Positions 1-5,657 of a stretch of 9,723 bases of DNA are shown here, piece after piece. The notes under the pieces are model-generated. The model had not been told where the DNA came from and did no database searches. It saw only the letters and a program-made list of their open reading frames with translations. Source of the stretch: Nitrospirota bacterium (GTDB lineage Bacteria > Nitrospirota > Nitrospiria > Nitrospirales > UBA8639); contig JAOUNC010000067.1 of assembly GCA_029881175.1 (NCBI GenBank), forward strand, positions 1-9,723. The letters are read 5' to 3'. Made by a program: the position numbers and the translations under genes. Position 1 is the first letter of the stretch, and the number at the start of each line of letters is the position of its first letter.

Positions 1-73
1 TTTCCTCTACCAGTTTGATGACCATTCGGCAGGTGGAGCAGGTGGGTTTTTGATAAATGATAATTTCAGACAT
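1..73 (-). CDS. ArsC/Spx-family thioredoxin-fold protein, 5' part only
   Basis: Only the first 24 codons are in the window; the gene continues past the left edge. The visible N-terminus is a short beta strand (SEIIIYQKP) followed by the redox motif C-S-T-C at residues 12-15 and then an Arg, the usual opening of the ArsC/Spx/YffB branch of the thioredoxin fold. Family members are arsenate reductase-like thiol enzymes or regulators; which applies cannot be told from this fragment. The start is supported by an AGGAG Shine-Dalgarno about 7 bases upstream on the minus strand (complement of about 81-86). A glutaredoxin-like protein is the main alternative, but the 'YQKPTCSTCR' pattern fits ArsC better. 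The gene is divergent from the 120-residue protein gene at 211. Confidence 0.72.
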   Translation of the reverse strand, partial: MSEIIIYQKPTCSTCRMVIKLVEE

Positions 74-90
74 GTATCTTACTCCTATTG

Positions 91-120
91 AAGGTTAAAG
101 GGGGGCACCCCGGCGACCTT
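91..120. repeat. Interrupted inverted repeat in the divergent intergenic region
   Basis: AAGGT (91-95) pairs with ACCTT (116-120), and inside it GGGG (100-103) pairs with CCCC (108-111), separated by symmetric 4-base internal loops. In the minus-strand transcript this hairpin would lie just upstream of the Shine-Dalgarno of the ArsC/Spx-family gene. No T-run follows it on either strand, so it is not an evident terminator. Function is unknown. The rest of 74-210 shows only the candidate promoter. Confidence 0.3.
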
Positions 121-154
121 GACCTCCTTTTTGAGGCCATGCTACAAGCTGTTC

Positions 155-182
155 CGTATAGATACTAACTGTGATGTGTCAA
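155..182 (-). promoter_or_regulatory. Candidate sigma70 promoter for the ArsC/Spx-family gene
   Basis: On the minus strand a perfect TTGACA (complement of 177-182) is followed after 16 bases by TATACG (complement of 155-160, four of six matches to TATAAT). Transcription would start near 148, giving a leader of about 75 bases that ends with the AGGAG ribosome binding site. The call rests on consensus match and position only. Confidence 0.4.
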
Positions 183-210
183 GAATGTGTGAATTAGGAT
201 ACGTAGTAAG

Positions 211-573
211 ATGAGTGACGCGACAATTTCCGAAGAGTTTTATTGTGCCACGCAAACCGAGAGAACCTTAAAGGATTTGCGTATAAAACGTAAAGGGCAG
301 CCCGTGTACGTTATCGGTCACGAGGACCGGTATAAAGGACAAGAAGGAGTCTTTGAGTTTTTTAATGTTCGGCTCGCTGTGGTGAAATTTCCCGACGAGA
401 AAACCTTGGGGTATGATCCTCTGGATTTATTACTGCCCTGTCAAATCAATGGGGAAGGGGTGCCATTTTTTGAAATCCGCTATTGTGAGATGTGTGATCA
501 ACTTTTCCCGTTGACGTTAGAAGAATTTCATTCGGCGAATGAACGACGTGAATGCCCTGAATGTGCCCCGTAA
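211..573 (+). CDS. Unrecognised 120-residue protein with SH3/KOW-like segment and paired CxxC motifs
   Basis: I do not recognise this protein. Residues about 30-75 alternate short strands with glycines (VYVIGHEDRYKGQEGVFEFF, then VVKFPDEKTLGYDPLDLL), resembling a small SH3/KOW-like barrel of the kind seen in nucleic-acid-binding proteins. The C-terminal third carries CEMC (Cys92, Cys95) and CPEC (Cys115, Cys118), a spacing suited to one zinc-binding site. No signal peptide or membrane segment is visible. ATG at 211 is the first start after an in-frame stop at 190-192; the ribosome binding site is weak (AGGA at 196-199, 11 bases away). It is convergent with nadK. A zinc-dependent nucleic-acid-binding or adaptor role is inference from composition only. 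The reading frame is probably real because it is compositionally normal and ends in a coherent motif. Confidence 0.7.
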   Translation: MSDATISEEFYCATQTERTLKDLRIKRKGQPVYVIGHEDRYKGQEGVFEFFNVRLAVVKFPDEKTLGYDPLDLLLPCQINGEGVPFFEIRYCEMCDQLFPLTLEEFHSANERRECPECAP

Positions 574-677
574 GGCTCGTTTGGCTGGGTGACAGTTGCT
601 GCCCTGTAAAGATCTGCCTCGATTTTCCTCTTATTTCTTATTTTCGCTTCTACAAAAAGATCTGATCCCCTGGGCTT

Positions 678-707
678 TCCGGCCTTTCCCCTTCATAAGG
701 TGCCGGA
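678..707. repeat. Inverted repeat between the convergent genes
   Basis: TCCGGC (678-683) is the reverse complement of GCCGGA (702-707), and inside it CCTT (690-693) faces AAGG (697-700) over a 3-base loop. It lies just beyond the nadK stop on the minus strand and could form a 3' structure of the nadK message, but the only T-rich run follows about 20-25 bases further on, so it is not a textbook intrinsic terminator. The remaining 574-742 interval holds a 9-base direct repeat AAAGATCTG (608-616 and 656-664) around a pyrimidine-rich stretch and nothing else I can name. Confidence 0.3.
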
Positions 708-742
708 GGAGGACAGGTGTATGAATAGCCGGCGTGCCGATA

Positions 743-1606
743 TTAGACTAACCCGTCTCCCCACCTGAGTTTTTTTCGAAGCACTTCAAAATAGGTTCGA
801 CCGGGAAAACGGATGAGCTGCGTGCGGTGCCCTGAGGCCTGAATTTCGACCTTGTCACCTGTGATGATTTCTTGCCCCTCCTGGCCGTCCACGGTTGCCA
901 TCGCGCATTCTTGGCTTGTGAGTTGAATCGATATGGAAACATTGCCAGGGGCTAAAAACGGACGATGAGACAAGGTATGGGGGCAGATAGGATTGATCAG
1001 GAGGGCATCGACGCTCGGATCCAAAATTGGGCCATTACTTGAAAGTGAATAGGCGGTTGACCCGGTTGGTGTGGAGACAATGAGTCCATCGCTTTGTATG
1101 TTGGTCATAAAGGCATCATTGACGGAAACCGTGGTGGAGATCATCCTTGCCAAGTGCCCTTTGCTGACGACGATATCGTTTAAGGCAGAATAACTTCCGA
1201 TGATCTGGTTGGCCCGTCGAATGTGAACCGCCAGCATTAAGCGGGCGTCTAATTGAAATTGTCCGGAGAATATTTTTTCTAAGGCTTCCGGGAGATCTTC
1301 GAAATTTATTTCGGTGAGAAAGCCCAGCCCACCCATATTGACTCCTAGAATGGGGATGCCACGTCGTTCCACAAGGCGAGCTCCGCTCAACATGGTGCCG
1401 TCTCCACCAAGCACGATGAGAAGATCTGCTTGTTGAGCAATACGTTGGCGCTCTGGACTATCCGGCAATAAAGATGGAGAGTCCATGGCATCCAAGAGGA
1501 TGGTTTTTTGATGAACCTTGAGCCAATCCTGAACTTGCGCGACTTGCTGGCGCATGTTTGGTGCCGATGGTTTGATGAGGATGCCAACTGTTTGGAAGGT
1601 TGTCAT
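743..1606 (-). CDS. nadK: NAD kinase
   Basis: Phosphorylates NAD to NADP in the cytoplasm using ATP or polyphosphate, the cell's only usual route to NADP. With the ATG at 1606 the protein has 287 residues, the normal family size. Visible motifs are the GGDG nucleotide-binding signature at residues 67-70 (VLGGDGTML), GVNMGGLGFLTE soon after, NDIVV at 143-147, the SDGLIVSTPTGSTAY segment at 172-186 and VDGQ at 239-242. The frame stays open upstream to a GTG at 1861, but those extra 85 residues look unlike the family and would run into the clpC promoter, while 1606 begins directly with the typical first strand (TVGILIKP). No clear Shine-Dalgarno precedes 1606, so the exact start is less sure than the gene. 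It is divergent from clpC and convergent with the 120-residue protein gene. Confidence 0.95.
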   Translation of the reverse strand: MTTFQTVGILIKPSAPNMRQQVAQVQDWLKVHQKTILLDAMDSPSLLPDSPERQRIAQQADLLIVLGGDGTMLSGARLVERRGIPILGVNMGGLGFLTEINFEDLPEALEKIFSGQFQLDARLMLAVHIRRANQIIGSYSALNDIVVSKGHLARMISTTVSVNDAFMTNIQSDGLIVSTPTGSTAYSLSSNGPILDPSVDALLINPICPHTLSHRPFLAPGNVSISIQLTSQECAMATVDGQEGQEIITGDKVEIQASGHRTQLIRFPGRTYFEVLRKKLRWGDGLV

Positions 1607-1685
1607 GACTTTTGAGGGGGTGGTCTGCCACAGAAAGCCGATGGTAGTCTCTTGGTGAAGCTGATAGCAAGAGTCGAATGTCTTC

Positions 1686-1736
1686 AAGTGGCTAGGCAAA
1701 ATTTTCCTTATTGTGAAGGCTTTCTTTGAGCCACTT
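1686..1736. repeat. 8-bp inverted repeat in the nadK/clpC intergenic region
   Basis: AAGTGGCT (1686-1693) is repeated in inverse complement as AGCCACTT (1729-1736). A smaller pair, CCTT (1706-1709) and AAGG (1716-1719), sits in the loop. It could be a regulator-binding site or an RNA hairpin in a nadK leader. No CIRCE or CtsR-type heat-shock operator is evident in this interval. Confidence 0.3.
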
Positions 1737-1786
1737 TTGCTGGTAGAGTTTACACTGCATTCACCCCAGATAAGCATGTGTCTTGC

Positions 1787-1816
1787 TTGACAGTTTTGTG
1801 GGGGCGGGGATAGACT
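1787..1816 (+). promoter_or_regulatory. Candidate sigma70 promoter upstream of clpC
   Basis: Perfect TTGACA at 1787-1792, 18-base spacer, then TAGACT at 1811-1816 (four of six matches). Transcription would start near 1823, giving an approximately 83-base clpC leader. It is in the right place, but the minus-10 box is imperfect. Confidence 0.35.
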
Positions 1817-1882
1817 GAAATAGTTAATTTTCCTTATGATTTTTACTTGTTCTGAATGCACAGCTGAACGAGAAGTTTCGCG

Positions 1883-1902
1883 TATAATCGGCTAAAGGAG
1901 GT
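1883..1902 (+). promoter_or_regulatory. TATAAT box and strong Shine-Dalgarno of clpC
   Basis: A perfect TATAAT lies at 1883-1888 and a near-perfect Shine-Dalgarno AAAGGAGGT at 1894-1902, just before the ATG at 1906. The ribosome binding site is convincing and fixes the clpC start. If the TATAAT is a working minus-10 box, transcription would begin near 1895 and the leader would be only about 11 bases. I find no good minus-35 partner at 16-18 bases, so the promoter reading is tentative. Confidence 0.45.
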
Positions 1903-1905
1903 ACA

Positions 1906-4335
1906 ATGTTCGAACGATTTACGGATCGTGGAAGAAAAATTATCATCCTTGCCAGAGAAGAAGCGGAACGGCACCAAAACGATTATTTAGGTACCGAGCA
2001 TTTGGTCCTGGCTATTCTTCGAGAGTCAGATGGCATTGCCCTGATGATTATTAAAAAAATGGGGCTTTCGCCTGAACAAATTCGTTTAGAAATTGAACGA
2101 AATCTTCCTGGCGGTGGGACGACCGTCACCTTCGGTGAAATTCCATTTAGTCCACGTGTCAAGAAAGTCATTGAGTATGGTGTTGAAGAAGCTCGTCTCT
2201 TAGGCCATAACCATATTGGCAGTGAGCACTTGCTCCTTGGTCTTCTTCGAGAAGAAGAAGGTATTGGGGGAAAAGTGCTGCGGAGTTTGGGTGCAAACCT
2301 CTTAACAGCACGGCAATTAACCGTGACCTTCCTGCGAAAAACAGGGACGAGGGAGCGTGATAAAAAAAGTAGCACTCCAGCCTTAGACGAGTTTGGAAGA
2401 GACCTGACGCAATTGGCGCAAGAAGGAACCTTGGATCCTGTCATTGGTCGGGCTGATGAGATTGAACGTGTTCTCCAGATTCTGAGTCGTCGAACGAAAA
2501 ATAATCCTGCGCTTATTGGAGAGTCTGGTGTCGGCAAGACGGCCATTGTTGAGGGATTGGCCCAACGGATTATTGGGCTCGATGTTCCCGACAATCTGTT
2601 AAATCGTCGAGTCATTGCCTTGGACCTGGGTTCTTTGGTGGCGGGAACAAAATACCGAGGGCAGTTTGAGGAACGGCTCAAAGTTGTGATGAAGGAAATT
2701 TCTCAAGCTGGCAATATCATCCTGTTTATTGACGAACTTCATACGTTGGTTGGGGCGGGTGCGGCTGAAGGTTCTATTGATGCTGCTAATATGTTGAAGC
2801 CTGCGTTGTCTCGTGGGGAAATTCAATGTATTGGTGCAACAACCCTGGATGAATATCGAAAACATATTGAAAAAGATGGAGCTTTGAAACGGCGATTCCA
2901 ACCCATCTATGTTCAGCCACCGTCAGTGGAAGAGACCATTAGCATTATTCATGGACTCCGCGATCGGTACGAAGAACATCATGGGGTAGAGATAACCGAT
3001 GAAGCGGTTGAGGAAGCCGTCAAGCTGACTGATCGCTATATTACCGACCGGTTTTTACCTGACAAAGCGATCGACTTGATTGATGAAACCGGATCTCGTG
3101 CAAAATTGTTGACCTATGCGCTTCCGCCGGAGTTGAAGTCCTTAGATCAGGAGCTTAAGCGAGTCGCTCGAGAAAAAGAAGTGGCGATTGGCTTGCAGAA
3201 TTTCGAAGAAGCCGTGAAATTCCGTGAAGAAGAAGAGCGATTCAGAAAATTATTAGATGATGCCAAGGCAGATTGGAAGAAAAAACAAGAGAAAAATCGC
3301 CCCGTAATTTCGGGTGAAGATGTGGCATTTGTCGTATCGAAGATCACCGGGATTCCTCTCTTTAGATTGGAAGAAGAGGAGACTGAAAAACTCTTGCATA
3401 TGGAGGACTACCTTCATAAACGAATTGTTGGCCAGGAAGAAGCGATTTCGGCTATTTGTCGCTCTATCAGGCGGTCACGTGCTGGCCTGAAGGATGCGCG
3501 GAAACCCATTGGTTCGTTTATTTTCTTAGGACCAACGGGTGTTGGGAAAACCGAATTAGCTCGTGCGTTAGCAGAATTTTTATTCAACACCGATGAAGCC
3601 CTGATTCGTGTTGATATGTCGGAGTATCAAGAGAAATTTACCAGCTCCAGGCTCTTTGGCGCCCCTCCAGGCTACGTGGGGTATGAAGAAGGGGGGCAAC
3701 TGACTGAAAAAGTCAGACGTCGTCCCTACTCGGTTGTCTTGTTCGATGAAATTGAAAAAGCCCATCCGGACATTTTCAATGTGTTGTTGCAGGTGCTTGA
3801 TGATGGTGTTTTGACAGATAGTTTAGGTCGAAAGATTGATTTCAAAAATACTATTTTAGTGATGACCTCCAATTTAGGAACGCGATTTATCCAAAAAGGC
3901 GTGTCTTTAGGATTTCAACGTGAGATGGAGTCCGAGCATAATACTCGTATGCGGGGAGAAGTCTTAGGCGAGTTGAAGCGGCATTTTAGTCCAGAGTTTT
4001 TGAATCGCCTTGATGAGTTGGTTGTCTTCCACCAACTTACGAAAGAACATTTGGTGCGTATCGTTGACATTCTCATTGGGGAACTCAATGCCCGTCTTTT
4101 GGAAAGAGGAGTGGAGCTAGAGGTGACCGATGAAGTGAAGCGCTGGCTGATTGATGAAGGATTTGAGCAACAGTATGGTGCCCGCCCACTTCGACGCACC
4201 ATTCAACGTTGCTTAGGAGATCCTCTCTCTGAAGAACTCATTAAGGGGCGGTTTAAAGATGCGAAGAAGATTAAGGTTGTCTTAGTTGATCACACTCCAA
4301 ATTTTATTGAGGAAGAAGTCTTAGCGAGTGTGTGA
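1906..4335 (+). CDS. clpC: ClpC-type AAA+ protein unfoldase, ATPase subunit of the Clp protease
   Basis: Cytoplasmic hexameric unfoldase that threads damaged or tagged proteins into ClpP. The 809 residues match full ClpC length. Order of parts: two Clp N-repeats (about 1-145); AAA domain 1 with Walker A GESGVGKT (205-212), pore loop GTKYRGQF (247-254), Walker B ILFIDE (272-277) and arginine finger near 329-330; middle coiled region with a UVR-type motif (about 415-450) that marks ClpC against ClpB or ClpA; AAA domain 2 with Walker A GPTGVGKT (542-549), pore loop GYVGY (589-593), Walker B VVLFDE (610-615) and sensor 2 GARPLRR (758-764). LGF at 668-670 fits the ClpP-docking loop. All ATPase residues look intact. 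The ATG has an excellent Shine-Dalgarno and a terminator follows, so it seems monocistronic. No ctsR, mcsA or mcsB neighbours are present, unlike the Bacillus arrangement. Confidence 0.97.
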   Translation: MFERFTDRGRKIIILAREEAERHQNDYLGTEHLVLAILRESDGIALMIIKKMGLSPEQIRLEIERNLPGGGTTVTFGEIPFSPRVKKVIEYGVEEARLLGHNHIGSEHLLLGLLREEEGIGGKVLRSLGANLLTARQLTVTFLRKTGTRERDKKSSTPALDEFGRDLTQLAQEGTLDPVIGRADEIERVLQILSRRTKNNPALIGESGVGKTAIVEGLAQRIIGLDVPDNLLNRRVIALDLGSLVAGTKYRGQFEERLKVVMKEISQAGNIILFIDELHTLVGAGAAEGSIDAANMLKPALSRGEIQCIGATTLDEYRKHIEKDGALKRRFQPIYVQPPSVEETISIIHGLRDRYEEHHGVEITDEAVEEAVKLTDRYITDRFLPDKAIDLIDETGSRAKLLTYALPPELKSLDQELKRVAREKEVAIGLQNFEEAVKFREEEERFRKLLDDAKADWKKKQEKNRPVISGEDVAFVVSKITGIPLFRLEEEETEKLLHMEDYLHKRIVGQEEAISAICRSIRRSRAGLKDARKPIGSFIFLGPTGVGKTELARALAEFLFNTDEALIRVDMSEYQEKFTSSRLFGAPPGYVGYEEGGQLTEKVRRRPYSVVLFDEIEKAHPDIFNVLLQVLDDGVLTDSLGRKIDFKNTILVMTSNLGTRFIQKGVSLGFQREMESEHNTRMRGEVLGELKRHFSPEFLNRLDELVVFHQLTKEHLVRIVDILIGELNARLLERGVELEVTDEVKRWLIDEGFEQQYGARPLRRTIQRCLGDPLSEELIKGRFKDAKKIKVVLVDHTPNFIEEEVLASV

Positions 4336-4363
4336 TTGGATTTAGGGGAACAGTGAGGATACG

Positions 4364-4404
4364 CAAGACCCTCAGGACGTAAAGTTCTGAGGGTCTTGTT
4401 GTTT
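4364..4404 (+). terminator. Intrinsic terminator of clpC
   Basis: CAAGACCCTCAGGAC (4364-4378) pairs with GTTCTGAGGGTCTTG (4384-4398) over 15 positions, with one G-U pair and a 5-base loop (GTAAA). A T-rich tail, TTGTTTT, follows. It lies 28 bases after the clpC stop and separates clpC from the tsaD operon. Confidence 0.9.
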
Positions 4405-4426
4405 TGAGAACGTGCTGAAAAAACCA

Positions 4427-4556
4427 CTCAACCTCCATTTGAGCTGAGGTACGTGGATCACTGAGTGACTATATGGTCGTTCCCTATGGAACGGTGGAAA
4501 TTTAAGCCTATCCTACTAGCTGGCTATCTTCAGCCAGCAGTCAAACAATTATTGTT
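4427..4556 (+). repeat. Cluster of short inverted repeats upstream of tsaD
   Basis: Five perfect inverted repeats occur within 130 bases: CTCAA/TTGAG (4427-4443), TCACT/AGTGA (4458-4468), CGTTCC/GGAACG (4478-4493), GCTGGCT/AGCCAGC (4519-4538) and AACAAT/ATTGTT (4544-4556). The third and fourth have loops of 4 and 6 bases and would fold well as RNA; the second and fifth have single-base centres and look more like protein-binding palindromes. I match none of this to a known riboswitch or leader. Alternative pairings (such as CCACTCA at 4424 with TGAGTG at 4462) are also possible. Confidence 0.4.
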
Positions 4557-4585
4557 AGCTCAATAAGTATAAAGAAACGTAACCC

Positions 4586-5623
4586 ATGGTATTAGGAATC
4601 GAAACATCTTGTGATGAAACAGCCGTTGCGGTCTTGAATGGCGAGGGACGCATTCTCTCGAATGTCCTGGACTCTCAAGTCGCCGTCCATGCTCCATTTG
4701 GGGGTATTGTGCCGGAGTTAGCTTCTCGTCGTCATATGGAACGATTAGAGGTGCTGACCCGAGAGGCCTTGGAGCGTGCGGGTCTAACTCTATCAGACAT
4801 TACAGGTATCGCAGTCACGAATCGACCGGGGTTGGTGGGAGCGCTCATTGTAGGGGTGAACTTTGCCAAAGCGTTGGCCTATGCCAGAAAAATACCGTAT
4901 GTGACGGTGAATCATCTAGAAGGGCATCTCGCATCCGCCTGGTTAGCGAACCCCAATTTAGCGACTCCGGCGATGGTGTTGGTGGCTTCTGGAGGCCATA
5001 CCCATTTGGCGTGGGCTCCCAATCGCGGAGAATACCAATTTATTGGTTGGACCTTGGATGACGCTGCGGGAGAAGCGTTTGATAAGGGCGCGAAAATGTT
5101 GGACTTGCCCTATCCTGGTGGTCCGGCCATTGATGAATTGGCACAACAGGGCAATCGCCAGGCGGTGGCGTTTCCCCGCCCTCAATTACATAGCGGGGAT
5201 TTGACGTTTAGTTTTAGTGGACTGAAAACGTCGCTGCTCTATTTTTTGAAGAATGGAAAGAAGTCCACCGACCAACAGTTGTCGGTAGCTGATATTGCGG
5301 CGAGTTATCAAGAGGCGATTATCGAAGTTCTTGCCGCCAAACTCTGCCGTGCCGCACGTCAATATGAGGTGAAAGCGATCTCAGTCGTGGGAGGGGTGGC
5401 GGCCAATTCCCGTTTGCGGGAAAAACTTGAAGAGCAGGCTGGGGTATTCGGTTTAGATTTGACTCTGCCACCGCGTTCCTTATGTACGGATAATGCGGCC
5501 ATGATTGCCGCAGCTGGATTAGGGAAATTGCAACGGCAGGAATTCGCCTCATGGGATGAAGATGCGATATCGACCGTACAATGTAAACATGAGTTTTTTG
5601 CAAAGGCCGCGATACCCACGTAA
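4586..5623 (+). CDS. tsaD: tRNA N6-adenosine threonylcarbamoyltransferase TsaD
   Basis: With TsaB and TsaE it transfers the threonylcarbamoyl group from threonylcarbamoyl-AMP to A37 of tRNAs that read ANN codons (t6A). The 345 residues are the usual length. It opens with the family signature GIETSCDET (4-12). The metal-binding HLEGH is at 110-114, SGGHTH at 135-140, GGVAAN at 269-274 and the second metal site around Asp302 in CTDNAAMIAAAG (300-311). It belongs to the ASKHA (actin/Hsp70-like) ATPase fold. The start is fixed by an in-frame TAA at 4580-4582, two codons before the ATG. There is no recognisable Shine-Dalgarno, which is odd for such an essential gene. It seems to lead the operon that continues with hflX 31 bases downstream. 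tsaB and tsaE are not in the window. Confidence 0.97.
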   Translation: MVLGIETSCDETAVAVLNGEGRILSNVLDSQVAVHAPFGGIVPELASRRHMERLEVLTREALERAGLTLSDITGIAVTNRPGLVGALIVGVNFAKALAYARKIPYVTVNHLEGHLASAWLANPNLATPAMVLVASGGHTHLAWAPNRGEYQFIGWTLDDAAGEAFDKGAKMLDLPYPGGPAIDELAQQGNRQAVAFPRPQLHSGDLTFSFSGLKTSLLYFLKNGKKSTDQQLSVADIAASYQEAIIEVLAAKLCRAARQYEVKAISVVGGVAANSRLREKLEEQAGVFGLDLTLPPRSLCTDNAAMIAAAGLGKLQRQEFASWDEDAISTVQCKHEFFAKAAIPT

Positions 5624-5641
5624 GGGCGTTGTCAGCTAACG

Positions 5642-5657
5642 AAGGAGCCAACATATT
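5642..5657 (+). promoter_or_regulatory. Shine-Dalgarno and probable ATT start codon of hflX
   Basis: AAGGAG at 5642-5647 is followed after exactly 7 bases by ATT at 5655-5657, in frame with hflX. No Shine-Dalgarno stands before the ATG at 5709. The 18 codons between them encode PTVLGNLHGLKANHISR after the start, which resembles the N-terminus of long HflX proteins. ATT is therefore the likely initiation codon. Confidence 0.65.

Noticed and set aside
66..140. A 24-codon minus-strand frame overlapping the start of the ArsC/Spx-family gene
   Set aside because: It has no Shine-Dalgarno and a low-complexity basic product. A leader-peptide role cannot be supported.
586..606. Possible terminator after the 120-residue protein gene (ACAG facing CTGT)
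   Set aside because: The stem is only 4 base pairs with an 8-base loop and no T-run follows.
1607..1861. N-terminal extension of NadK to a GTG at 1861
   Set aside because: The extra 85 residues do not look like NAD kinase sequence and would overlap the clpC control region. The family-like protein begins at 1606.
1983..2681. A 232-codon minus-strand open frame inside clpC
   Set aside because: Its translation is rich in Arg, Ser and Pro without any motif, typical of an antisense shadow of a conserved gene.
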